Of a stretch of DNA of 62,257 nucleotides, positions 51,935 through 59,736 are shown in pieces; position 1 is the first letter of the stretch; every line of letters starts with the position of its first letter. The stretch lies in the NCBI GenBank assembly GCA_902491535.1, contig CABUHS010000014.1, positions 1 to 62,257 of the forward strand. Direction: 5' to 3'. Under the pieces are notes generated by a model. That model searched no databases and was not told where the DNA came from. It saw only the letters and a program-made list of their open reading frames with translations. Both the position numbers and the translations under genes were made by a program. The stretch comes from an uncultured Eubacteriales bacterium. Its GTDB lineage: Bacteria; Bacillota; Clostridia; Oscillospirales; CAG-272.

Positions 51935-54900
51935 TCGTCATCATCGTCCTTTTTGCGCTTGATCACCATAATCCCGCAGGAAATCAGGCCGCCAAGAGCT
52001 ATTGCACCGAGACCGATCCAGAAACCAAGATTCGTGTCATCGCCGGTCTGCGGAACATCGGGCGTTGGCGGAACAAGCTTTACAGTCTGACCTTCGTCAT
52101 TGATGTCCGCATGAACGGCTACTTCCACACCGTCACGGTAGACAGATTCAAATACAACGATTTCAGTTGCCTTTGTAATCGTACCGGCGTCAAAAGTAAA
52201 GGTCATCCTTACCTCGCCGTCTGCCGTTTCCGGCTTAAAGGTGTAAGAGCTGCTGATTTCCTTTCCGTCTACTGTAAACGGTTTGCCTGTGGATTTATCC
52301 ATCAGAGTGCCTTTTACGGTATATTCTTTTCCGGGAGTCAGGTTCTTGTAAGACACGATATCCTCAATGGTAATCGTGCCTTTAGCGGTGACTTCCTTTT
52401 TGCCGTCAACGCTCGCCTTTGTTCCGATTTCCGGGACTTTAACCTTCACGGTCTGTCCTTCATCGTCGATGTCCGCATGAACGGCAAGCTCTTTGCCGTC
52501 TTTATACAAGCTCTCAAAAACTACGATATCGGTGTCGGCTTTGATATACTTGGAATCGAAGGTGAATTCGACGGTTGTTTCTCCTGCCGGAGTTTCCGGT
52601 GTAAACACAGTTTCCGCATGGATTTCTTTGCCGTCGATCAGCAGAGCTTTGCCTGTGGTCTTGTCCATGAGGATGCCCTTCAGCACATATTCCTTTCCGG
52701 GGATCAGGTGCTGATACGCCACAATATCAGTGAGGACGAACACTTCTGTTGCAAAGATTTCCTTTTCTCCGTCCACGGCTGCCGTCGTTCCGATTTCAGG
52801 AATACGGTCGTTGACTACGGTAATTTCGATGAGTTGCTCATGCTCAGATACAGTCACAGGGTAGATTTCCTCGTTAGGGAGGAAGGATTCCGCAGGCTGC
52901 AGTTCCTTGACGATCCAATTTCCATAGGGCACATTCTCAAAAGTAAAGATACCGTCCTCGCCGGATTCGGCTGTGAGGATTGCTTTTTCTGCCGTAAACT
53001 CGGTTTCATCCGCACGGAACAGACCGAACAGCGCGCCTGCGATGGTTTCCTCGGTTTCACGGTCAATCTTCAACCCCTTGATATTTCCATAGATGATATC
53101 GTTGGGTATCGCTTCACCGTTATTTACCGTAATGCTGACGGTTGCCGTATCCTGTCCGGCATACGCAAAGTCTACAGGGTACTTTTCTTCTGAGAGGATA
53201 TACTGCTCATTGGTTGCAATCTCTTTCACATACAGCTTAGCGCCCACGGGAACATCCGTGGCAAAGGTCGCCTTGCCGTTTTCATCGCAGGATACGATCT
53301 CCATAAGCCCGTCTTCAGGAATGACCGAGCCATCCGCAGAGGTCAGATCCTCGGCGGCAAACAGTCCAAACTGTACTGAGAGGATTTCGCCATTCATACC
53401 GATTTGGAATCTCTCATCCTGTGCCATCACTTTGGAGAGGTCAATCTGCACACGCTGGCGCTCGTTATAAAACGCTGTCGCCGTCTCGGTAATCTCCACT
53501 TCCTGCCCGGCATAGGTCAGCTCTACTGGATGCACCTCATTGCTGATGACCATTCCATAAGGCGCTTTTATTTCCCGAACTTCGAATTTTCCAAGATACA
53601 GCGGCTCTGTGGTTGCTGCTCCTGTGCTGTCGGTTTCAATCGTTGCGACAACTTCACCTTTGCTGTATCGGAGCGTGCCGTCAAGCGTAACCACATCCTC
53701 GGCGGCCGTGATCTCATAGACGGCTCCCGCAAGCCCGCCGACCGCATAAATCGGATGATAAAAACCTTTATCGCCTGCCACAGAGTCGAAAATCTCGCCG
53801 GTCTTGCTGACGGTAATTGTACCTTTCTGCGCAATATTGTGTTTTTCCACGGTGACAACCGTCTTGCTGCCGTCTACCGTAAAGGGAACGGGATTGCTGT
53901 CCAACACATATCCATAGCAGGTATTCTGCTCGATGATTTCGTAATTTCCGTAAGGAAGCGCCTCCGGCATCATGAGCTTGCCCGTGCTGTCGGTGTAGTA
54001 GATATCGATATCCACAGGCGTCGGGTAGTTGATGTGCTGCACGATATATTCGCCGGTATCGGTGTTTCGCACTTTAAATCCGATTCCCGAAGCGGGGATT
54101 ACATTGCCTGTTTCGATGTCCTTTTTCACGATCTCAATCAGCGCTTCGAATGTGGCATTGTTGATGAGATAGCGATACACCTCGCCATCCTTGTTTACAA
54201 ACACATCAAAGGCATCCATCAGCTCTTTGCCGTCCCAGCCTTTTGTCTGTCTCACAGTGTAAATTCCATACGGCAGCTCTTTCGTTTCTGCAAACCCATT
54301 TTCATCGCACACAAGGTAATCACGCTCGGATTCCTTTGCGGCTTCATAGCTGCCGGAAGATTTCAGGAACACCTCAAATTCCGCACCTGTTTCGGGCGTT
54401 TCAATCTGCGTCTCGCCGTCATCGCAGTGCTTGATGACCGCAATTTTTCCTTTCTGCACGGTTTCCAGAACATCGTTTGCGGTGACGTTATATTCAACAG
54501 TATAAAGCTCCGGCTCTGCTCCCACCGGGTATATGGTATCGTTTAACAGATAGCCCTCGCTCGGTGAGATTTCACGGATTGTCCAGTCGTAATCACAGAT
54601 ATAAAAGTCTGTGGTAAACTGCCCGTTCCGGTCGGTGGTATAGGTGTCAATGAGCTGGTCGCCCTTGTAAATACCATACACCGCACCGCTTAAAGAGGCG
54701 TCGCCCTGCGCTGTGCCGGTTTCGGCGTCGGATTTGGTGACGGTCACCTGAAATTTCTTCAAGGCATTATAAAAGCCCTTTTCTGTTACTTTGTTCCACT
54801 CAATGGCCGCCTCCTGATTATCAGGCACCACATAACGGACGGCTGTATCTACCTCCGACAGCACATAGCCGGAGCCGATGAGGACATCCCTGAAATATGC

Positions 54901-56268
54901 CTTACCTGTGCTGTCGGTAACAGCGTATTCGTCAACCGGCAAGCCGCTGAGCGAAGTACCGGAAAGGTGGAATTTTACACCTTCATTCAGCCCATCCTCA
55001 CTGGTCTTGGTCACGGTGAGATCCCCGCGCTTCAGGACATTGTTGAAGGTCACGGTAGAAGTATGGCCGCTGACAATGGTTACTCTCTGAACACTCTGCG
55101 GCTCATAGCGAGGGATATTCTGTTCGGTTACAGTATAAACGCCGGGCATAAGCTGCACATCTACCGTGCCGTCTGCGTTCGTTGTGACATTTTGATTGAC
55201 TCCGTTGCCGGAAATATTGAAGCTGATTCCGGATACCACACCGTCCTCCGATGTCTTTCGGATACGGCCTGTACCATAGGTTTCGGTGTCGATATTCAAA
55301 TAAAAATATACGGGATCGGAAGCGCCGGAAATCATGGTCTGTTTGCCGACACAACCCCAAATCAGCATTTCACCGCAATTCAGATTGACTTTCTTCTGTG
55401 CGGAAACCGCAACAGGCGAGGTGATCATCGAATCGCTGGCAAAGGTATACTGATTTCCGCTTCTCGATACCCGGATGCCGTTTGCAGAGAGGTTAATATC
55501 CGAAAGCGTATTGTTGGTATCCGTAAGGGTAAGGCTGTAATTTTTCGCATTGGGATTATACTTCAGCGTATAGGTATTCGCTCTGCCCTGACTCCTTGCC
55601 ATAAAACTCGGAATCTTATAATGGTCTGCCATCTGCGATAAAATCCAGTTATAGCACTTCTCGGCAGGTCTACCCATTAAGGAATAACAATAGGTGTCCG
55701 CGTCAATACCGTTTGCACTGTGCAGATCGGTCGGGCTTGTGCGGAGCTGCTGCTGGTATTCCCAAATGATCGTCTGCGTGGCAAAGGCATAATCATCGGC
55801 ATTCGTACCTGCCACAGGGGAGGATTGTCCTTCATGCCAGCCGTACATCAACGCCATCATAATGCCGAACTGCGCATCGATGGGCAGATTCTGAAAATAG
55901 GCGCTGTTTGTTCCGTTCCGCGACACATAGGAATTTCCCGAACTGAAATCAATACCGGATTCCACACAGTACACCTGATGCGTCCCGCTGCTGTCATTCA
56001 TCATATATTTGCGTTTTGCATTTCCTGCACTGACCGGATGAACAGAGATGTTGCCGTTGCTGTCGTATGCGATAAAGGAATACGAACTCTTGCTGTAATA
56101 ATATTCGCCGTCAGAGCCGACATACCTGTCTCCGAAAGAGGAGGTACAGTTGTGTCCTTCCTCGCTCGTCCATGCAAAGGCGGACATAGGCAGTGCGGTC
56201 ACCATCATCAGCAGGCAGAGAACCGCTGACAGGATTCGCCTGCCGCTTAACTTAAACTTTGTTTTCAT
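51931..56268 (-). CDS. Thioester/VaFE-repeat, sortase-anchored surface adhesin
   Basis: The 1445-residue protein has a signal peptide (cleaved near AFA at ~32) and an N-terminal thioester domain around VYCVESGIDFSSG (C101) with LMYGW. A long array of SpaA/Cna-B-type domains with KxxxxTG-like starts follows, then two VaFE repeats near the C-terminus (PEIGT-A-VDG ... VVFES-Y) and the sorting signal VPQTGDD plus helix and KRKKDDDDE. The domains probably form internal isopeptide bonds. It is the likely substrate of the sortase and should mediate contact with recipients or the gut surface. Confidence 0.9.
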   Translation of the reverse strand: MKTKFKLSGRRILSAVLCLLMMVTALPMSAFAWTSEEGHNCTSSFGDRYVGSDGEYYYSKSSYSFIAYDSNGNISVHPVSAGNAKRKYMMNDSSGTHQVYCVESGIDFSSGNSYVSRNGTNSAYFQNLPIDAQFGIMMALMYGWHEGQSSPVAGTNADDYAFATQTIIWEYQQQLRTSPTDLHSANGIDADTYCYSLMGRPAEKCYNWILSQMADHYKIPSFMARSQGRANTYTLKYNPNAKNYSLTLTDTNNTLSDINLSANGIRVSRSGNQYTFASDSMITSPVAVSAQKKVNLNCGEMLIWGCVGKQTMISGASDPVYFYLNIDTETYGTGRIRKTSEDGVVSGISFNISGNGVNQNVTTNADGTVDVQLMPGVYTVTEQNIPRYEPQSVQRVTIVSGHTSTVTFNNVLKRGDLTVTKTSEDGLNEGVKFHLSGTSLSGLPVDEYAVTDSTGKAYFRDVLIGSGYVLSEVDTAVRYVVPDNQEAAIEWNKVTEKGFYNALKKFQVTVTKSDAETGTAQGDASLSGAVYGIYKGDQLIDTYTTDRNGQFTTDFYICDYDWTIREISPSEGYLLNDTIYPVGAEPELYTVEYNVTANDVLETVQKGKIAVIKHCDDGETQIETPETGAEFEVFLKSSGSYEAAKESERDYLVCDENGFAETKELPYGIYTVRQTKGWDGKELMDAFDVFVNKDGEVYRYLINNATFEALIEIVKKDIETGNVIPASGIGFKVRNTDTGEYIVQHINYPTPVDIDIYYTDSTGKLMMPEALPYGNYEIIEQNTCYGYVLDSNPVPFTVDGSKTVVTVEKHNIAQKGTITVSKTGEIFDSVAGDKGFYHPIYAVGGLAGAVYEITAAEDVVTLDGTLRYSKGEVVATIETDSTGAATTEPLYLGKFEVREIKAPYGMVISNEVHPVELTYAGQEVEITETATAFYNERQRVQIDLSKVMAQDERFQIGMNGEILSVQFGLFAAEDLTSADGSVIPEDGLMEIVSCDENGKATFATDVPVGAKLYVKEIATNEQYILSEEKYPVDFAYAGQDTATVSITVNNGEAIPNDIIYGNIKGLKIDRETEETIAGALFGLFRADETEFTAEKAILTAESGEDGIFTFENVPYGNWIVKELQPAESFLPNEEIYPVTVSEHEQLIEITVVNDRIPEIGTTAAVDGEKEIFATEVFVLTDIVAYQHLIPGKEYVLKGILMDKTTGKALLIDGKEIHAETVFTPETPAGETTVEFTFDSKYIKADTDIVVFESLYKDGKELAVHADIDDEGQTVKVKVPEIGTKASVDGKKEVTAKGTITIEDIVSYKNLTPGKEYTVKGTLMDKSTGKPFTVDGKEISSSYTFKPETADGEVRMTFTFDAGTITKATEIVVFESVYRDGVEVAVHADINDEGQTVKLVPPTPDVPQTGDDTNLGFWIGLGAIALGGLISCGIMVIKRKKDDDDE

Positions 56269-56303
56269 AGGCTGTTAAACCGTCCTTTCTTAATTTTGGG
56301 CAT

Positions 56304-56336
56304 AAAAAAATCCCTCTGTGTTTTTTCACAGAGGGA
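56304..56336 (-). terminator. Strong terminator between lipoprotein and adhesin genes
   Basis: Minus strand TCCCTCTGTG/CACAGAGGGA (10-bp perfect stem) followed by TTTTTTT, 20 bp past the lipoprotein stop. The adhesin gene starts 36 bp later, so it must be expressed by readthrough or a nearby promoter. Confidence 0.85.
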
Positions 56337-56355
56337 GGTTCCCGATGATGAGCTG

Positions 56356-57108
56356 CTATGCGAAGAGGAAGTATATGGAATATACACCGTTTCCTCTTGC
56401 TTCGCAGTAGATATTAAAGTGTGTGATTTCATCCATGCCGTAGGCGCTTAAGTTTTCGGCGGTATGGAATCTGATATAGCCTGCAAGATTCTGCTTTAAG
56501 GTTTCGCCCTGATTGCTTTGCGATGCCGTCACAGGATTCCACCATGAAGCGGTGTCGGGAGTGAGCGAGGCGTCCAGCGTAAGCCCCATGCTTTGCCCTA
56601 TCCCGATGCAGTCTGCTTTGATCGCCTCGATATCAAATTCGAAGTCGTAAGCTGTTTTCGGCTGTACCTCCTGCGGAGGTGTTTCGGGTTCTGCAGGTGT
56701 TTCCGGCTCTGCAGGCGTCGGTGTCGCCGGCGCTTCAGCCGGTGTTTTCTGTGGCTCTTGCTCCGGCTGGATTTCCGGCGCCGTTGGCTCAGGTTTTGCC
56801 TGTTCCGTCTGAGCCGGAGTGATTTCTTTCTTTGGCTGCGATTCGGCAGGAGTCGCTGCCTGACTTTCTGTTTCTTCTGCCTGTGGTTGTCTTTCAGGCG
56901 TGGAGGCTGCCGATGTTTCCGGTTCCTGCGAAGCTGTCGATTCGGCAGGGATGTCATCGCCTGTTTCGTTACTTGATGCCGATGATGCATCTGCCGAGAT
57001 CATGCTGTTCGGTGAGATCTTCTCAGGCGGTTTTGCCTGTTCTCCGCATCCGGCAAGCCCTGTTATCAGGAGTCCGCATAAAACTGCGGTTATTACTTTT
57101 TTCTTCAT
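56356..57108 (-). CDS. Lipoprotein with Pro/Glu-rich linker
   Basis: The 250-residue protein has a lipobox LAGC (Cys21), a ~120-residue low-complexity stretch rich in Pro, Glu, Ala, Thr and Gln, and a C-terminal globular domain (DFEFDIEAIKADCIGIGQSMG, WWNPVTASQSNQG, FNIYCEARGNGVYSIYFLF). The linker is long enough to reach beyond the wall. Likely a surface factor of conjugation. No enzyme motif seen. Confidence 0.78.
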   Translation of the reverse strand: MKKKVITAVLCGLLITGLAGCGEQAKPPEKISPNSMISADASSASSNETGDDIPAESTASQEPETSAASTPERQPQAEETESQAATPAESQPKKEITPAQTEQAKPEPTAPEIQPEQEPQKTPAEAPATPTPAEPETPAEPETPPQEVQPKTAYDFEFDIEAIKADCIGIGQSMGLTLDASLTPDTASWWNPVTASQSNQGETLKQNLAGYIRFHTAENLSAYGMDEITHFNIYCEARGNGVYSIYFLFA

Positions 57109-57187
57109 ACATGATCACCGTCCTTTACCACAAGCATACCGAGAAAATCTCAAAAGTCCAGACATTTCTGCGAGATTTCAGAAAAAG

Positions 57188-57574
57188 TTACATACTCGGC
57201 TCCATGCCCTGCGTTTCGCTTTCTTCTGCAGCTTCATCCTGCTGCTCTTGCGCCTGAACTGCCTGCTCATAGGCGTTTATAACCTTTTCGTTCAGCTCGG
57301 TTCTTGCTTCGGCGGTTACCGCATGAAAGATATCGCTGTATTTGGTATTGCCGTTCCCGTCCTTATAGCTGTTCTGCGGCATAGAGACGAACAAGCCCTT
57401 CTGCGAATCCACAACACGGATACCGTGGATAGCGAAGGCTCCGCCGATGTTGGCGCTGGCAAACGCTTTGATACTGCTGCCTTCGTAATCATTCAGCCTG
57501 TCAATCCGCACCTGAATAGACGGATTTTTTTGTTTCTGCTCCTTTGGGGGAGCTGCCTGTTTCTTTGCTGCCAT
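57188..57574 (-). CDS. SpoVG-like protein
   Basis: The 128-residue protein has the SpoVG fold signature in NPSIQVRIDRLNDYEGSSIKAFASANIG and the later GLFVSMPQNSYKDGNGNTKYSDIF HAVTAEAR block (broken here for length). SpoVG binds RNA/DNA and acts as a global regulator. Element versions probably regulate the mobile DNA or the host. Confidence 0.85.
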   Translation of the reverse strand: MAAKKQAAPPKEQKQKNPSIQVRIDRLNDYEGSSIKAFASANIGGAFAIHGIRVVDSQKGLFVSMPQNSYKDGNGNTKYSDIFHAVTAEARTELNEKVINAYEQAVQAQEQQDEAAEESETQGMEPSM

Positions 57575-57595
57575 AGTTTTTCCTCCTGTTCTTAT

Positions 57596-57907
57596 TTACT
57601 GTGCCGTGATGCCCGGCGCCTGCTTTTCTGCCCATTTAACCGACAGATGAATTAAAGCGGCGTGCTGCTCGGAATCGGTCAGCCCATCCAAAAACTCAAG
57701 CAGCGTGACCTCGTTCACACTGTCGCCGGGCGGATCATCCTTACAGTTATTACAGATTTTTTCTCTCCTGACAAGCACAGTTCTGCCATCCTCCGATTCC
57801 GTGAAGGACAGCACGTCGTTATAACAGAATCCGACGCGCTGCCGCATTTCATAGGGAATGGTGATGCGTCCGCGCTTGCCGAGAATACGGTACATGGTAT
57901 TTGCCAT
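57596..57907 (-). CDS. AbrB/SpoVT-type DNA-binding protein
   Basis: From ATG 57907 with GGAGGTGTGAGG: the N-terminal swapped-hairpin motif MYRILGKRGRITIPYEMRQRVGF is typical of AbrB. A CNNC pair and a helix-rich C-terminal half (TLLEFLDGLTDSEQHAALIHLSVKW) follow. Likely transcription regulator of the element. Two bases separate it from the next gene. Confidence 0.82.
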   Translation of the reverse strand: MANTMYRILGKRGRITIPYEMRQRVGFCYNDVLSFTESEDGRTVLVRREKICNNCKDDPPGDSVNEVTLLEFLDGLTDSEQHAALIHLSVKWAEKQAPGITAQ

Positions 57908-57909
57908 CC

Positions 57910-58167
57910 TCACACCTCCGCATCTTCACATTCTTCGATACAGGGACAGTCCTCACAGTTGCCGTCGCAGTCTGTCTCGTTCATCGGACAATGGTCACAA
58001 TCGCCGTCACAGATAAAGTCTTCCGGCGCATCCGCTTTCTCAATGATGAGGCGGTTTGCTTCCACGCTCATTTTCATGGCGCCGCCTTCAAAAATCCCCG
58101 TCTCCAAAAGCATTTTTGCAGGAACAGAAAGCAGCACGAAGCTTTGCTTCATTTTTTTATCTTGCAT
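57910..58167 (-). CDS. AbrB-like protein with cysteine-rich tail
   Basis: The 85-residue protein starts at ATG 58167. The first half (FVLLSVPAKMLLETGIFEGGAMKM) has the AbrB strand-turn pattern. The second half is Cys/Asp-rich: CDGDCDHCPMNETDCDGNC, with eight or more cysteines likely binding zinc or another metal. It overlaps the DNA methylase stop by 19 bp and precedes the second AbrB protein. Confidence 0.7.
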   Translation of the reverse strand: MQDKKMKQSFVLLSVPAKMLLETGIFEGGAMKMSVEANRLIIEKADAPEDFICDGDCDHCPMNETDCDGNCEDCPCIEECEDAEV

Positions 58168-59141
58168 GATATGATACACTCCTTTAGGATTTTTTCGATT
58201 TCTGCAGGGCTTAGCTCGTTCTCCATTTCAAACAGAGTGAGCTGTCTTGCATTCTGCCGTTCCCGTTCATAGAAATCGTAGTTGCCGATAAGCAGTTCGG
58301 GGAATTCCTTTCCGGCTTCATATTTCTGCACCATTGAGTGGATTCGCTTAAATCCGAACTGATTGTAGTCCTGATACAATTTCCTGATTTCAGGACAGTC
58401 GTTATAAGAGACCAGCCACTTGCCTTTTGCTTCTGCAAGCGCACGGTGAAGCCGGACATGGTCATCCCATGTGAAGCCGCACTCATACACATATTCGCTG
58501 GTGAAGTACGGCGGATCACAGTAGGTAAAAGCGTCCGGTCGGTCATAGTGCCGGATCAGCACCTCGAAGTCCTGATTTTCGATGATTGCATTCGCAAGCC
58601 TCTTTGCAAGCTGCTCAATCAGAGAAAACAGGCTGGCAATGTTGAAAGGCTGGCAGGCATAGGATTTTCCTCCGCTGGAATAGCTGTAGCGGACGAGCTT
58701 TAAGAACATCACCGCACGGCGCAAATCATAATCTTCTTTGGCCGTCTTATACAGCAGCCTGATTTCCGATGCCTTTGGCACCGGGAGCAGGATGCTCGTC
58801 AGATCAAGCTCCTGCTTCAAAAACTCATCGGTAAATTCCTGCTTCTCAAAAAAACGCTTGAGGACGACAAAATCGTCTCTTGCGTTTAAATTGAGAAAGC
58901 CAAGCTCTCTTATGAATTCCATCGGTCGGTCACGCATACAGCGGAACAGATTGACAAGGTTTGCGTTATAATCGTTGTAAACTTCAAACTTGTCGGGAAC
59001 AGCTTTGCCCAGCAGCACAGCGCCCGATCCGCCGAAAGGCTCGATATACCGCCCGTAGCTCAGCGGAAACAAAGCGTATAAGATGTGAAGGATGGAAGTT
59101 TTGTTTCCCATCCAACTGACAGGGCTTTTGATAATCACCAC
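58149..59141 (-). CDS. DNA adenine methyltransferase (Dam/MTase D12 family)
   Basis: The 330-residue protein has motif I EPFGGSGAVL (34-43), the catalytic YCDPPYF (DPPY 209-212) and an N-terminal SPVSWMGNKTS. It methylates adenine, perhaps in GATC-like sites. No restriction enzyme lies beside it, so it most likely protects element DNA or modulates transcription. Starts after AAGGAGGTGGTG. A terminator lies upstream. Confidence 0.9.
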   Translation of the reverse strand: MVIIKSPVSWMGNKTSILHILYALFPLSYGRYIEPFGGSGAVLLGKAVPDKFEVYNDYNANLVNLFRCMRDRPMEFIRELGFLNLNARDDFVVLKRFFEKQEFTDEFLKQELDLTSILLPVPKASEIRLLYKTAKEDYDLRRAVMFLKLVRYSYSSGGKSYACQPFNIASLFSLIEQLAKRLANAIIENQDFEVLIRHYDRPDAFTYCDPPYFTSEYVYECGFTWDDHVRLHRALAEAKGKWLVSYNDCPEIRKLYQDYNQFGFKRIHSMVQKYEAGKEFPELLIGNYDFYERERQNARQLTLFEMENELSPAEIEKILKECIISCKIKK

Positions 59142-59179
59142 CTCCTTTGGCGACTTAGGCCGCCCTGAAATAAAAAAAG

Positions 59180-59216
59180 GCCGATACCAATCGTTTTCAG
59201 GGCGATTGATACCGGC
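59180..59216 (-). terminator. Terminator between DUF3789 and DNA methylase genes
   Basis: A 14-bp stem with two GU pairs (GCCGGTATCAATCG/CGATTGGTATCGGC on the minus strand) followed by CTTTTTTTATTTC. Confidence 0.8.
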
Positions 59217-59219
59217 TTG

Positions 59220-59366
59220 TTAGATTTTGTCGTTCAGCTTTTGCTGAAGCCTTCTGATTTCCTGCTCATAGTTGTTGATTCGGTTAATCTGCACACAGCA
59301 GAGTACCGTTACTGCAATACAGCCGCCGATCAGAAGTCCTGCCAGCAGCCATGCAAGCTCACTCAT
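59220..59366 (-). CDS. DUF3789-type small membrane protein
   Basis: The 48-residue protein starts at ATG 59366, one base after the upstream stop: MSELAWLLAGLLIGGCIAV is a transmembrane helix, followed by a charged amphipathic tail (YEQEIRRLQQKLNDKI). It is typical of Tn1549-like elements. Confidence 0.75.
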   Translation of the reverse strand: MSELAWLLAGLLIGGCIAVTVLCCVQINRINNYEQEIRRLQQKLNDKI

Positions 59367-59367
59367 C

Positions 59368-59736
59368 CTACATCACCATCCCTTCATTTATATTTTCCGC
59401 CTCATCCTCTGTGAAATCGCTGAGACGATTGGGAACATAATCGGAAAGCCATGTGCCGCCGAATTGCTCATGAGAACGAAGCCGCCATATGGCAAGCCTG
59501 CCCATATCAAGTTTTGCACTGTCGTTAAACGGGAAGAGGAGGTTTGTCAAACCTTCGTTTTCAAAAGCATAAATGTTTTCAAATTTCGTTCCGTTAAGCA
59601 GCAGTTTTTCCTCGGTAAACAGACTATTGATCCCGTCCAGCCATTCCTGCAAATCTCCGCCGCAGCCCTGCAGAACAAGTCCGTCACAGTCATTCATCCG
59701 GCGAAGATCCTCCGCAGTGATTTTTTTAATGCTCAT
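59368..59736 (-). CDS. 122-residue element protein of unknown function
   Basis: Begins MSIKKITAEDLRRMNDCDG; includes LQGCGGDLQEWLDGIN and FGGTWLSDYVPN. It has the element's characteristic DFTEDEAENINEGMVM acidic tail. It overlaps the ArdA-like gene by 4 bp. No motif recognised. Confidence 0.65.
   Translation of the reverse strand: MSIKKITAEDLRRMNDCDGLVLQGCGGDLQEWLDGINSLFTEEKLLLNGTKFENIYAFENEGLTNLLFPFNDSAKLDMGRLAIWRLRSHEQFGGTWLSDYVPNRLSDFTEDEAENINEGMVM

Noticed and set aside
51931..54000. Tandem repeat in the adhesin as a possible collapsed assembly
   Set aside because: The two VaFE repeats differ at many positions, so they are diverged domains and not a recent exact duplication.
52111..54546. 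Two long plus-strand frames (360 and 380 codons) opposite the adhesin
   Set aside because: They mirror the repetitive codon pattern of the adhesin and lack starts with ribosome binding sites.
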